Source: Pelagivirga sediminicola
Lineage (GTDB): Bacteria > Pseudomonadota > Alphaproteobacteria > Rhodobacterales > Rhodobacteraceae
Direction: 5' to 3'
DNA: 64,000 bases
Assembly (NCBI RefSeq): GCF_003072125.1
Contig: NZ_QCYH01000010.1
Coordinates: 39,459 to 103,458, forward strand
A program made the position numbers and the translations under genes. The notes below the pieces were generated by a model. It made no database searches and was not told the origin of the DNA. It saw nothing but the letters and a program-made list of their open reading frames with translations. Below are positions 17,937 through 26,951 of this stretch, in pieces; position 1 is the stretch's first letter, and the number at the start of each line of letters is the position of its first letter.

Positions 17937-19301
17937 CTACCCGTTTCTTCCCTTGAGCGGGCTGAGCGCCGAAACCTCGCGCAGTTTTGCGCGCACGGCC
18001 CAATCCGCGCCGTATCCGTATCGCGCCCAGCCGAGGCTGTCCATACGCACGGTGCGCGCTTCGGCGACGCGGCCCGACAGCTCCAGCGCCTCGGCGCGCA
18101 TCATCAGAAGCTGCGCCAGAAGGGCGGCGTTCTCGTGCCGCTCGGCGACGGGGATCTGCGGGTCAAGCAGGGCCAGCGCCTCGGCGCCGCGCCCCTGGTT
18201 GATGGCATAGGCGGCCAGCTGCGCGCTGGAATGGGCGCGGTGCAGCACGGTCGCGGCGCTGCGCCGGTAATAGGCATCGGCGGCGGCGAAATGGGTCTGC
18301 GCCAGCGCGGGATCGGTGCTTTGCACGATGCGCCCCATGGCATAGTGGCTGAACGCGCGCCGGTGGTCGGTCCAGCCGATCGTCTTGGCGATCGACAGCG
18401 CCTTTTCGGCCGCAAGGCGCCGCTGCGCGTTGCCTGTACCCGGCCCGAGCGCGCTCTGGATCGCGCGGATCCAGGCGCGGGGCGTGTCCGGGACGGGCTG
18501 CGGCGCGATCCGCTCGCCCGCGGGGTTGAGGCGCGCAATCAGCGTCGGCAGACGGGCGGCAACGGCGCGGCGCGACATGCCTGAGTGCAATTCGGGGGCG
18601 TAGTAGGCGCGCAGGATCAGCATGTCAAAACCGGTCAACACGGTATGCACGTTGTCGTCGTTGAAGACCGAATCGGGCAGGCGATAGAGATCGTTGAGCG
18701 GGCCGAGCGCCTGGGCCAGTTCCTCGTGCAGGCAGTCGCGCACCTCTTGCGGGCTGGTGTCGTTGGGGATGAAGACGGCGGCCTTCCTGCGTGTCTGCAG
18801 CCCGCTCCATGCGGTGAGGCGGCTGCGCTTGGCACTGCGATATTCGCTGAGCCGCGAGATGTTGGGGACCACGAAGCAGGCGGCCTGCGGTAGCTCGCGG
18901 CGGATATCGGCGCGGCTGACGGTCTCGATGGTGATGTTGGCGGGCCCGCTCACCTGCCGGATATCGATGCCGGCCTCGCTGCGCAGGCGATGCAGGAGGC
19001 GGCTGAGGTCGGATTGCAGCGTGGGCGGCGGCGCGCCCGTGACCTGAACGGTGATCGGCGTCTCGAACCGGGTCAGGACTGGCAGCTCGCGGCCCGATTC
19101 CAGTTTCATCGACAGGTCCATGAAATCGCGGACGATCTCGGCATTGGCGCGCTGCGGCGCGGTGGGCCGGGGGACCGGGAATGTGCGGGCAGCGGGCATC
19201 GTGCCCAGTTCCGGCATCGCCGCGCGCGAGGTCACGTCGCCCGGCGATCCGGGCATGCAGGCGCCCAGCATCAGGCAGATGGGCAGGATCAATCGGCGCA
19301 T
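17937..19301 (-). CDS. DUF2927 lipoprotein with HEExxQ-type motif
   Basis: 454-residue envelope lipoprotein: lipobox LMLGAC at about residue 14. The DUF2927 core includes CLHEELAQALGPLNDLYRLPDS and FNDDNVHTVL; the HEE motif resembles a metallopeptidase centre but the third ligand is not certain. The C-terminal ~150 residues are TPR-like helices (HYAMGRIVQSTDPALAQTHF). Start chosen at ATG 19301 for the signal peptide; ATG 19328 is in frame upstream. Likely operon with the small membrane protein and VWA gene. Confidence 0.85.
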   Translation of the reverse strand: MRRLILPICLMLGACMPGSPGDVTSRAAMPELGTMPAARTFPVPRPTAPQRANAEIVRDFMDLSMKLESGRELPVLTRFETPITVQVTGAPPPTLQSDLSRLLHRLRSEAGIDIRQVSGPANITIETVSRADIRRELPQAACFVVPNISRLSEYRSAKRSRLTAWSGLQTRRKAAVFIPNDTSPQEVRDCLHEELAQALGPLNDLYRLPDSVFNDDNVHTVLTGFDMLILRAYYAPELHSGMSRRAVAARLPTLIARLNPAGERIAPQPVPDTPRAWIRAIQSALGPGTGNAQRRLAAEKALSIAKTIGWTDHRRAFSHYAMGRIVQSTDPALAQTHFAAADAYYRRSAATVLHRAHSSAQLAAYAINQGRGAEALALLDPQIPVAERHENAALLAQLLMMRAEALELSGRVAEARTVRMDSLGWARYGYGADWAVRAKLREVSALSPLKGRNG

Positions 19302-19494
19302 GGGGCCCCCGAGGATCGGAACGGACATGACGGGCCGCCAGCGCAAGGGGCGAGCTGTCTATAATCCGTGCCACGGGCGGCAGGGTCAGAGGAAGGATTG
19401 CGCCTCATATAGGTCCGTGTAAGGAGCATTTGGGGCCAAACCGGGGCATTTTTTCAGATCCTTTCCCTCCTGCGGGCGTCTGGCGTGATGGCGT

Positions 19495-20334
19495 TCATCG
19501 CCCGCGCCGCGCCATGAAGGCCAGCCGCTCGAACAGATGCACGTCCTGCTCGTTCTTCAGCAAGGCGCCGTGCAGCCGGGGCAGGGCGTTCGCGCCGTCC
19601 TGTTTCAGATCCTCCGCCGTCAGATCCTCGGCCAGAAGTAGCTTGAGCCAGTCCAGCACTTCGGATGTGGAGGGCTTTTTCTTCAGGCCCTGTTGATCGC
19701 GGATCTCATAGAACTGCGTCAGCGCGGTGGTCAGCAGCGCATCCTTGATGCCGGGATGGTGCACCTCGACGATGCGGCGCATCGTGTCCATGTCGGGAAA
19801 GCGGATATAGTGAAAAAAGCAGCGCCGCAGGAACGCGTCGGGCAGCTCTTTTTCGTTGTTGGAGGTGATGATGACGATGGGGCGATGCACCGCGCGGATC
19901 GTCTCGCCCGTCTCGTAGACGTGGAATTCCATGCGGTCCAGCTCTTGCAGCAGGTCGTTGGGAAACTCGATGTCGGCCTTGTCGATCTCGTCGATCAGAA
20001 GAACAACGCGCTTGTCCGCCGTGAAGGCCTGCCACAGCTTGCCGGGGCGGATGTAGTTGGCGATGTCATGCACGCGCGCATCGCCCAGCTGGCTGTCGCG
20101 CAGGCGGCTGACGGCGTCGTATTCATACAGCCCCTGCTGCGCGCGGGTGGTGGATTTCACGCTCCATTCGATCATCGGCACGCCAAGCGCGGCGGCCACC
20201 TGGCGCGCCAGTTCGGTCTTGCCCGTGCCGGGCTCGCCCTTGACCAGAAGAGGGCGCTCCAGCGCGACAGCCGCATTTACCGCGACAGTCAGATCGCGCG
20301 GCGCGACATAACTGTCGGTGCCTTCGAATTTCAT
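19495..20334 (-). CDS. MoxR-family AAA+ ATPase
   Basis: 279 residues. Walker A GEPGTGKTELA (~32), Walker B VVLLIDEIDKAD, sensor-1 PIVIITSNNEKELP and an arginine-finger-type FLRRCFF. It belongs to the CoxD-like MoxR group and pairs with the VWA protein encoded downstream. Start at the ATG for MKFEGTDSYV (20334). The 193 bases between this gene and the DUF2927 gene contain no recognisable gene. Confidence 0.92.
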   Translation of the reverse strand: MKFEGTDSYVAPRDLTVAVNAAVALERPLLVKGEPGTGKTELARQVAAALGVPMIEWSVKSTTRAQQGLYEYDAVSRLRDSQLGDARVHDIANYIRPGKLWQAFTADKRVVLLIDEIDKADIEFPNDLLQELDRMEFHVYETGETIRAVHRPIVIITSNNEKELPDAFLRRCFFHYIRFPDMDTMRRIVEVHHPGIKDALLTTALTQFYEIRDQQGLKKKPSTSEVLDWLKLLLAEDLTAEDLKQDGANALPRLHGALLKNEQDVHLFERLAFMARRGR

Positions 20335-20464
20335 AGGGGTTTCAGTCCTTTTTACGGCAAACTTGATCCATGTTAAAGCGCGGGACACAACACATCAATG
20401 GACTGTATTTGTGTAGTGACATTGCCGCAGGCTTGCAGTAAACGCAGCCCGAGAGGGGAGCCAG

Positions 20465-20938
20465 ATGACACAGCATCCTGACGCCTTGGACCTTGATAAA
20501 AAAGAGGATCAACGCTTGAAAGCCGAAGTTTTCCTGCCCGACGATTACCAGCCCGTCGAAGATGAACCCTTCATGAATGAACGCCAGCAGGAGTATTTCC
20601 GCCGCAAGTTGATGGACTGGCGCGAAGATCTGCTGGCCGGAAGCCGCGACACGATCGAGTCGCTTCAGGACGGCACCCGCGCCATTCCCGACGTCGCCGA
20701 CCGCGCCAGCGAGGAAACCGACCGCGCGCTGGAGCTGCGCACGCGCGATCGCCAGCGCAAGCTGGTCGCCAAGATCGATCAGGCGCTGCGCCGCCTCAAG
20801 GAGGGCGAGTTCGGCTATTGCCAGATGACCGGCGACCCGATCAGCCTGAAACGGCTGGATGCGCGGCCCATCGCCACCATGACGCTGGAGGCGCAGGAGC
20901 GTCACGAGCGCCGCGAGAAGGTGCACCGCGACGATTGA
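20465..20938 (+). CDS. dksA: RNA polymerase-binding transcription factor DksA, single-cysteine type
   Basis: 157 residues. Enters the RNA polymerase secondary channel and acts with ppGpp in the stringent response. The coiled coil spans about residues 38-115, with the tip D-x-A retained in ADRASEE. The C-terminal globular domain keeps only one cysteine (GYCQMTGDPI); the other zinc positions are Thr/Thr/Ala in ATMTLEAQ, so the C4 zinc finger is not conserved. Single- or no-Cys DksA proteins are known in alphaproteobacteria. GGGAG precedes the ATG. Confidence 0.94.
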   Translation: MTQHPDALDLDKKEDQRLKAEVFLPDDYQPVEDEPFMNERQQEYFRRKLMDWREDLLAGSRDTIESLQDGTRAIPDVADRASEETDRALELRTRDRQRKLVAKIDQALRRLKEGEFGYCQMTGDPISLKRLDARPIATMTLEAQERHERREKVHRDD

Positions 20939-21010
20939 TCGCGCGCCGATATTTTGATTTTCGCACGCCGGGGCTTTCGCTCCGGCGTTTTTCGTAGGAT
21001 CACCGCGGAT

Positions 21011-22147
21011 ATGGATCTGAGCACGCTCAACATCGCCGTTATCGGCGCCGGTATCGGGGGCCTTGCCGCCGCGCGCGCCTGTGCGCTGCGCGGCGCGCGC
21101 GTCACCCTGCACGAGCAGGCGGGCGAGGTGACCGAAGTGGGCGCCGGTCTGCAGATCAGCCCCAATGGCTTTGCCGTTCTGCGGGGCCTCGGCCTTGGGG
21201 CGGCGGTGGAAGCCGCGGGGATCAGGGCGGATGTCGTCGCGTTGCACGATTATCGCCGCGGCCCGGTGGTGCGGCTGGATCTGACCCGGCTGGAGAGCCG
21301 TGATTACTGGTTCCTGCACCGCGCGGACCTGATTGCGCTTCTGCATGACGGCGCGGTCGCGGCCGGCGCAGAGATTCGCCTGAATGCGCGCATCACCGAT
21401 CCTGCCGCGCTCGACGCCGATCTGGTGATCGGCGCTGACGGGCTGCATTCGGTGCTGCGCGCGCAGCTGAACGGCACGCTCGCGCCGTTTTTCACCCGCC
21501 AGGTGGCGTGGCGCGCCGTGGTGCCGCATGACGGCAGCCGCGCAGCGGAGGCGCGCGTTCACATGGCGCCGCAGCGCCACCTGGTCAGCTATCCCTTGCG
21601 CGGCGGCGGTTGGCTGAACCTTGTCGCGGTCGAGGAGCGCGCGAACTGGTCCGAGGAAAGCTGGAGCGCCGAAGGCGATCCGGATGATCTGCGCGCGCGC
21701 TTCGCCGATTTCGGCGATGCGGCGCAGAACATGCTGAAACGCGTCACCAAGGTGGGCAAATGGGGGCTGTTCCGGCATCCCGTGGCGCCGGTCTGGGCCG
21801 AAGGACGTTTCGCGCTGCTGGGGGATGCGGCCCATCCCACATTGCCCTTCATGGCGCAGGGCGCGTCGCTGGCGCTGGAGGATGCCTGGGTGCTGGCCGA
21901 TGCACTGGCGGCCGCCCCCGATATGGCCGCCGCGCTGGCCGCTTATCCGGCGCGGCGCGCGGGCCGGGCCGCGCGCGTCGTCGATGCCGCCAGCGCGAAC
22001 GCGTGGAAATATCACCTTGGGTTCAAGCCCTTGCGCCTTGCCGCGCATACCGCCTTGCGGCTGGGCGGGGCGGTTGCGCCGACGCGGATGATGCGGCAGT
22101 TCGACTGGATCTACGGCCATGACGTGACCGGCGGCGAGACGCTCTGA
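21011..22147 (+). CDS. FAD-dependent monooxygenase (salicylate hydroxylase-like)
   Basis: 378 residues. N-terminal dinucleotide fold VIGAGIGGLAAARACALRG, the DG motif ADLVIGADGLHS, and the C-terminal FAD motif LLGDAAHPTLPFMAQGASLALED place it in the aromatic-ring hydroxylase (PHBH/UbiH-like) superfamily. Substrate unknown. ATG 21011 chosen because upstream in-frame residues precede the beta-strand normally found at the N-terminus. Confidence 0.88.
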   Translation: MDLSTLNIAVIGAGIGGLAAARACALRGARVTLHEQAGEVTEVGAGLQISPNGFAVLRGLGLGAAVEAAGIRADVVALHDYRRGPVVRLDLTRLESRDYWFLHRADLIALLHDGAVAAGAEIRLNARITDPAALDADLVIGADGLHSVLRAQLNGTLAPFFTRQVAWRAVVPHDGSRAAEARVHMAPQRHLVSYPLRGGGWLNLVAVEERANWSEESWSAEGDPDDLRARFADFGDAAQNMLKRVTKVGKWGLFRHPVAPVWAEGRFALLGDAAHPTLPFMAQGASLALEDAWVLADALAAAPDMAAALAAYPARRAGRAARVVDAASANAWKYHLGFKPLRLAAHTALRLGGAVAPTRMMRQFDWIYGHDVTGGETL

Positions 22148-22150
22148 TGT

Positions 22151-22564
22151 TCACTTTTTCTTCAGTGGCTTGCCGTAAAGCTCCATCTTGTGACCTTTCA
22201 GACGATAGCCCAAACGCGCCGCGATCTTTTCCTGCAGGCGCTCGATCTCGGGATCGAAAAACTCCATCACCTCGCCGGTGTCGAGGTCGATCAGGTGATC
22301 GTGATGATCGCGCTGGGCATCCTCATAACGGGCGCGGCCGTCGCCGAATTCCACCTTGTCCAGAATACCCGATTCCTCGAACAGCTTGACGGTGCGATAG
22401 ACCGTCGCGATGGAGATCTTCGGATCGCGCGCCGAGGCCCGCGCATAGAGCTCGTCGACATCCGGATGATCGTCGGATTCCTCCAGAACCGAGGCGATCA
22501 CGCGCCTCTGGCCCGTCATGCGCAACCCGCGCGCCTCGCAGCGGTCGGTGATGGTATCGGTCAT
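22151..22564 (-). CDS. fur: Fur-family metalloregulator (Fur/Mur type)
   Basis: 137 residues. Winged helix with GLRMTGQRRVIASVLEES and the recognition helix region SIATVYRTVKLFEESG; the dimerisation domain has the metal-binding HHDHLIDLDTGEVMEF. The structural CxxC pairs of gammaproteobacterial Fur are absent, typical of the alphaproteobacterial Mur (manganese-responsive) branch; which metal is sensed is inference. An in-frame ATG four codons upstream (22576) is an alternative start. Convergent with the flavin monooxygenase. Confidence 0.9.
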   Translation of the reverse strand: MTDTITDRCEARGLRMTGQRRVIASVLEESDDHPDVDELYARASARDPKISIATVYRTVKLFEESGILDKVEFGDGRARYEDAQRDHHDHLIDLDTGEVMEFFDPEIERLQEKIAARLGYRLKGHKMELYGKPLKKK

Positions 22565-22636
22565 CGGTCTGTCCATCGTAGCTATCGCCCGATGAATAGC
22601 GCGCCGGGCCGGAAAACTCCACCATCCATGCGCGGG

Positions 22637-23929
22637 CTATCGCGCTGCGCTGCGAAATGCCTGTTCCAGATCGGCGATCAGGTCATCGGGATGCTCCAGC
22701 CCGACCGACAGCCGGATCAGCCCCTCGCTGACGCCCGCAAGCGCGCGTGCCTGCGCAGGCACGCCCGAATGGGTGGTCGAGGCGGGATGGCAGACCAGCG
22801 ATTCGGTTCCGCCCAGCGACACCGCCAGTTTGAAGATCGAAAGCCCGTTGAGGATGCGGAACGCCAGCGCGCGGTCGTCTTCCACCACGAAACTGAAGGT
22901 CGATCCCGGCCCGGTGCTTTGGGCGTCATGGACGGCGCGCGCGGGGCCTGTCGCATGTTCGGGATGCATCACGTGGCAGGCGATGATGTCATTGCCCGCC
23001 AGCCATTCGGCCACGGCGCGCCCCGATGCGGCCGCGCGTTCCATCCGCAGGCTCAGCGTCTCCATCGAGCGCGAGATCATCCATGCCGAATGCGGATCCA
23101 GCTGAAATCCGAAGGCCGAGCGCGTGGCGCGCACCGGCTTCAGCGCGGCCTTGGATCCGGTGATGCCGCCGGCCACCAGATCGGAATGACCGCCGACATA
23201 TTTGGTCAGCGAATAGACGCAGATGTCCGTGCCATGCTCCAGCGGGTTCTGGAAAACCGGCCCAAGCATGGTGTTGTCACACACGATAATGGGCCGCTCG
23301 GCGCCGTTCGCCCGGGCCCAGTCCTCGGCCGCCTTGCGCACCATGGCCAGATCGATCACGGCATTGGTCGGGTTGGCAGGGGTTTCGATATAGATCATCC
23401 GCACCGGGCCCTTGCCGGCCGCGGCGCCGAGCGCTGCGGCCAGATCATCCGCCGACAGCCCGTCGGTAAAGGGGGCAGGGTGCAGATCCCACTCGGCCAG
23501 CACCTTGGCAAAAAGCGTTTCGGTCCCGCCGTAAAGCGGCGTGTAATGCACATAGGCATCACCGGGGCGCAGGTAGCTGAGCGCGACGGCGCTGATCGCG
23601 GCCATGCCAGAGGCGGTGACCAGCGCCGTCTCGGCCCGGTCATAGAGCGCGAGCCGGTCCTCGACGATTTCGACATTGGGGTTGTTGAAACGGCTGTAGA
23701 CCAGACCGCCCGCGCCCATGCCCTCGGGGGCGGGCGTGCGGCCTGCGACCACATCGAAGAACTCGGCGCCCTGCTCGGCGGTCTCGAAGGCGAAGGTCGA
23801 GGTCAAGAAGACAGGCGGCTTGACCGATCCTTCGCTCAGCGCCGGATCGAAGCCGTAGGCCGTCATCTGGGTGGTGCGGTCCAGCTGGCGGTTTCCCAGA
23901 TGCGTGCGGCGGAAATTACGTGTGCCCAT
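22637..23929 (-). CDS. Cystathionine gamma-synthase family PLP enzyme
   Basis: 430 residues of the Cys/Met metabolism PLP family (type I fold). Visible: YSRFNNPN, the PLP-stacking region ETALVTASGMAAISA, DNTMLGP and the Schiff-base Lys in SLTKYVGGHSD. Family members do gamma- or beta-elimination/replacement on sulfur amino acids (MetB, MetZ, MGL), and I cannot choose among these from sequence. N-terminal extension of about 20 residues is basic and may contain an internal start at MTAYGFDP. Confidence 0.88.
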   Translation of the reverse strand: MGTRNFRRTHLGNRQLDRTTQMTAYGFDPALSEGSVKPPVFLTSTFAFETAEQGAEFFDVVAGRTPAPEGMGAGGLVYSRFNNPNVEIVEDRLALYDRAETALVTASGMAAISAVALSYLRPGDAYVHYTPLYGGTETLFAKVLAEWDLHPAPFTDGLSADDLAAALGAAAGKGPVRMIYIETPANPTNAVIDLAMVRKAAEDWARANGAERPIIVCDNTMLGPVFQNPLEHGTDICVYSLTKYVGGHSDLVAGGITGSKAALKPVRATRSAFGFQLDPHSAWMISRSMETLSLRMERAAASGRAVAEWLAGNDIIACHVMHPEHATGPARAVHDAQSTGPGSTFSFVVEDDRALAFRILNGLSIFKLAVSLGGTESLVCHPASTTHSGVPAQARALAGVSEGLIRLSVGLEHPDDLIADLEQAFRSAAR

Positions 23930-24275
23930 GGCGGCCTCCGAATGGTGCGGGTTGCGCCCACCTTATCGAAGGACATGGCGAAGGACAGGGATATCTGGGC
24001 CGCAAAGCTTGACTTGGGGGCGCGGACCCGCCATATCGGCCTCAACCGACATTTCCTGCCGCGTGAGCAGCCGGGCCGCACAGATGCCGCCCCTTCAGAT
24101 AACGAAATGTCGCTGAATGATCCCAAAATCACGCGTGGGGCCAGTCGCCGGATCGGCGCATCGGGCAATTCCGTCCATGCGTCAGGGCCTTGGCGAAACC
24201 ACGAAGCGGGCCCGTTGCGGCCCGCAAGCGGCATGGGGATCACACACACCCCCCCGTGTCCGAAAGGACAAGAAT
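23930..24275. promoter_or_regulatory. 346-base intergenic region with possible helicase promoter
   Basis: Divergent region between the PLP enzyme and the RNA helicase. A weak promoter candidate TTGACT (24009-24014), 17-nt spacer, CATATC (24032-24037) points toward the helicase and would leave a ~230-nt leader. Long leaders are common on cold-responsive DEAD-box genes, but I see no defined riboswitch. No convincing gene. Confidence 0.35.
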
Positions 24276-25556
24276 TTGAATTTGTTTGAAGAAATGGGCC
24301 TGCCTGCCGTTCTCGTACGCAAGCTGGGCCAGATGGGGATCACCGATCCCACCCCGATCCAGAGCCATGCGATTCCGCATGCGCTGAACGGGCATGACGT
24401 GATGGGCCTTGCGCAGACCGGCACCGGCAAGACCGCTGCCTTCGGCCTGCCGCTGATCGCGGAGATGATGGAGGCCGACGACCGGCCCCTGCCCAAAGCC
24501 GCGACCAGCCTGATCCTCGCGCCGACGCGCGAGCTGGCAAACCAGATCCGCGACACGCTGCTGCCGCTGGTCAAGGACACGCCGATGAAGATCAACGTCG
24601 TCGTCGGCGGCGCCTCGATCGGCCCGCAGATCAAGCGGCTGGAGAAGGGCACGCATATCCTGGTGGCAACGCCGGGCCGCCTGCTGGACCTGATCGACCG
24701 GCGCGCGCTGCGCCTCGACGCCACGCGGTTTCTGGTGCTGGACGAGGCCGACCAGATGCTGGACATGGGTTTCATCCATGCGCTGCGCAAGATCGCCGCG
24801 CTTCTGGCCAAGGAACGCCAGACGATGCTGTTCTCGGCCACCATGCCCAAACAGATGGAAGAGATCGCCGGCAGCTACCTGGTCAACCCCAAGCGCGTGC
24901 AGGTCAGCCCTCCGGGCAAGGCTGCCGACAAGGTCAGCCAGGCGGTGCATTTCATCGCCAAGGCGGAAAAGCCGAACCTTTTGATCGAGCTTCTGGGCGC
25001 GCACAAAGGCGAGCTGGCGCTTGTTTTCGGGCGCACCAAACACGGCTCGGACAAGCTGGCGCGCAAGCTGGAAAGCGCCGGGTTCAAGGTGGCCGCGATC
25101 CATGGCAACAAGAGCCAGGGCCAGCGCGAGCGCGCGCTCAAGGCGTTCCGCGATGGCGAGGTGAAGGTTCTGGTTGCCACCGACGTGGCAGCGCGCGGCC
25201 TCGATATTCCGGATGTGAAGCATGTCTATAACTTCGATCTGCCGAACGTGCCGGAGAACTATATTCACCGCATCGGGCGCACGGCGCGTGCGGGCAAGGA
25301 TGGCGCGGCCATCGCCTTTTGCGCCCCCGATGAGATGGGCGAGTTGAAGGACATTCAAAAGGTCATGGGCCTGTCGATCCCCATCGCCTCCGGCCGCGCG
25401 TGGGAAGAGTTGCCCGACCCCAAGGCCAAGTCGAACGGTGGCGGCGGACGTGGCCGCGGCCGCCCCGGCGGGCCGGGCGGAGGCGCCTCGGCGGGCAAGG
25501 GGCCCCGTCGCCGCCGTGGCGGCGGTGGCGGCGCGGGCCGCGGCAAGGCGGCCTGA
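24276..25556 (+). CDS. DEAD-box ATP-dependent RNA helicase (RhlE-like)
   Basis: 426 residues. Motifs in order: Q motif (ITDPTPIQSHAIP), Walker A AQTGTGKTAAF, PTRELANQI, TPGRLLDL, DEADQMLDMGF, SAT, then helicase C with VATDVAARGLDIPDV and HRIGRTARAG. The C-terminal ~60 residues are Gly/Arg-rich (RGRGRPGGPGGGAS), an RNA-binding tail. TTG 24276 is chosen: AAAGGA ends 7 nt upstream and the product begins NLFEEMGL; ATG 24294 is an alternative. Likely involved in ribosome assembly or cold response. Confidence 0.92.
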   Translation: MNLFEEMGLPAVLVRKLGQMGITDPTPIQSHAIPHALNGHDVMGLAQTGTGKTAAFGLPLIAEMMEADDRPLPKAATSLILAPTRELANQIRDTLLPLVKDTPMKINVVVGGASIGPQIKRLEKGTHILVATPGRLLDLIDRRALRLDATRFLVLDEADQMLDMGFIHALRKIAALLAKERQTMLFSATMPKQMEEIAGSYLVNPKRVQVSPPGKAADKVSQAVHFIAKAEKPNLLIELLGAHKGELALVFGRTKHGSDKLARKLESAGFKVAAIHGNKSQGQRERALKAFRDGEVKVLVATDVAARGLDIPDVKHVYNFDLPNVPENYIHRIGRTARAGKDGAAIAFCAPDEMGELKDIQKVMGLSIPIASGRAWEELPDPKAKSNGGGGRGRGRPGGPGGGASAGKGPRRRRGGGGGAGRGKAA

Positions 25557-25582
25557 GGCCGAGCGCAGGCTGAAATGTATCA

Positions 25583-25614
25583 GGATCGCCGGAGCAATCC
25601 GGCGGTCCTTTTTT
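25583..25614 (+). terminator. Intrinsic terminator of the helicase gene
   Basis: Stem GGATCGCCGGA / TCCGGCGGTCC with one T-G wobble and a GCAA tetraloop, followed by TTTTTT. Confidence 0.88.
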
Positions 25615-25630
25615 GACGCGGTGATGAAAG

Positions 25631-26881
25631 CTACAGCAAATCAGGCTGTTGCGTCACGCGCTTGGCCAATGGCGCCACGGTCAGGCCCTGCACGATGATC
25701 GAAAAGACGACGATCATGTAGGTCGACGTCAGGATCACCGGGCTCCATTCGCTTTCCGGCAGGCTCAGCGCGAGCGCGACCGAGATCCCGCCCTTCAGCC
25801 CGCCCCAGGTCATGATGCGGATCACGCCGGGATCAAAATTGCGGAACGGTTTCATCAGCGCCACCGGGATCGCGACCGCAGCGAGCCGTCCGACAAGGGC
25901 GATGGCGATCGACGCGGCGCCCGCCAGCAGGTAGTCGGCGCTGAAGGCCACCGCGAATACCTCGAACCCGATCATCAGGAACAGCACGGCGTTCAGGATC
26001 TCGTCGATCAGCTTCCAGAAGGCATCGACATAGCGGCGCGTCTCGTCGCTCATCCCGTGTTTGGCGCCCACATCGCCGATCAGCAGCCCCGCGCACACCG
26101 CCATGATCGGCGCCGAGACATGCAGATAAACCGCCAATTCGTAGCCGCCGAAGGCCAGCCCCAGCGTCAGCAGCACCTCCAGCGAATAGTCGTCGATCAG
26201 GCGCATGACGCGGAACACCAGCCAGCCCAGAACCACGCCCAGCACGGCGCCGCCCCCCGCCTCCTGCACGAAGAGAAGGGCGGCATTCAGAACATCATTG
26301 CCCTCCTGATGCGCGCCGCCGGGAAAGGCCAGCCCGACCAGCACCAGGAACACCACGTAGCCGACCCCGTCATTGAACAGCGACTCGCCCGCGATCTTCG
26401 TCTCCAGAGATTGCGGCAGATCGGCCTGCCGAAGCACGCCCAGCACCGCCACCGGATCGGTCGGTGACACCAACGCGCCGAAGACCAGCGCGATCATCAG
26501 CGGCATGCCGGTCAGCCAGCTGAACGCCCCGCCGATGACCAGCGTGCTGAGCGCGACGCCGATGGTGGCCATCAATACCACCGGCAGCCATTCGGCCCGC
26601 AGATCCGAGATCTTCACATGCAGCGCGCCGGCAAACAGCAAAAGCCCCAGCATCCCCTCAAGAAGCGCATCGGAAAAATCGATGCCCTTGACGATGCTCC
26701 GCGTCTGATCGGCAATGCCCAGTGTCGGCAGCACGACATCCAGCCCCATCAGCGCCAGCGACGCGGCCAGCGCCACCACCATGATCCCGATGGAGGAAGG
26801 CAGGCGCAGCACAAGATAGTTGATCGCGCCGAACACCCCCGCCAGCACGATCAGAAGCGATGTGATTTGCAGAAACGTCAT
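25631..26881 (-). CDS. Na+/H+ (cation:proton) antiporter, CPA1/NhaP type
   Basis: 416 residues, about 12 membrane helices. The CPA1 signature is visible: LVSPTDPVAVLGVL and GESLFNDGVGYVVF with the adjacent Asn-Asp exchange site, plus MTWGGLKGGISVALALSLP. ATG 26881 is preceded by AGGAGAGG on the minus strand, a strong ribosome site, so the longer in-frame extension upstream is rejected. Exchanges Na+ or K+ for protons across the inner membrane. Confidence 0.93.
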   Translation of the reverse strand: MTFLQITSLLIVLAGVFGAINYLVLRLPSSIGIMVVALAASLALMGLDVVLPTLGIADQTRSIVKGIDFSDALLEGMLGLLLFAGALHVKISDLRAEWLPVVLMATIGVALSTLVIGGAFSWLTGMPLMIALVFGALVSPTDPVAVLGVLRQADLPQSLETKIAGESLFNDGVGYVVFLVLVGLAFPGGAHQEGNDVLNAALLFVQEAGGGAVLGVVLGWLVFRVMRLIDDYSLEVLLTLGLAFGGYELAVYLHVSAPIMAVCAGLLIGDVGAKHGMSDETRRYVDAFWKLIDEILNAVLFLMIGFEVFAVAFSADYLLAGAASIAIALVGRLAAVAIPVALMKPFRNFDPGVIRIMTWGGLKGGISVALALSLPESEWSPVILTSTYMIVVFSIIVQGLTVAPLAKRVTQQPDLL

Positions 26882-26951
26882 GGCCTCTCCTTCGCGACCT
26901 GGATGGCGCGGAGGTTCAGCAATGGGCAAGAATCGCCGCGATGGCAACGTT

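Noticed and set aside
20342..22120. 592-residue minus-strand open frame
   Set aside because: Antisense of dksA and the flavin monooxygenase; no recognisable domain.
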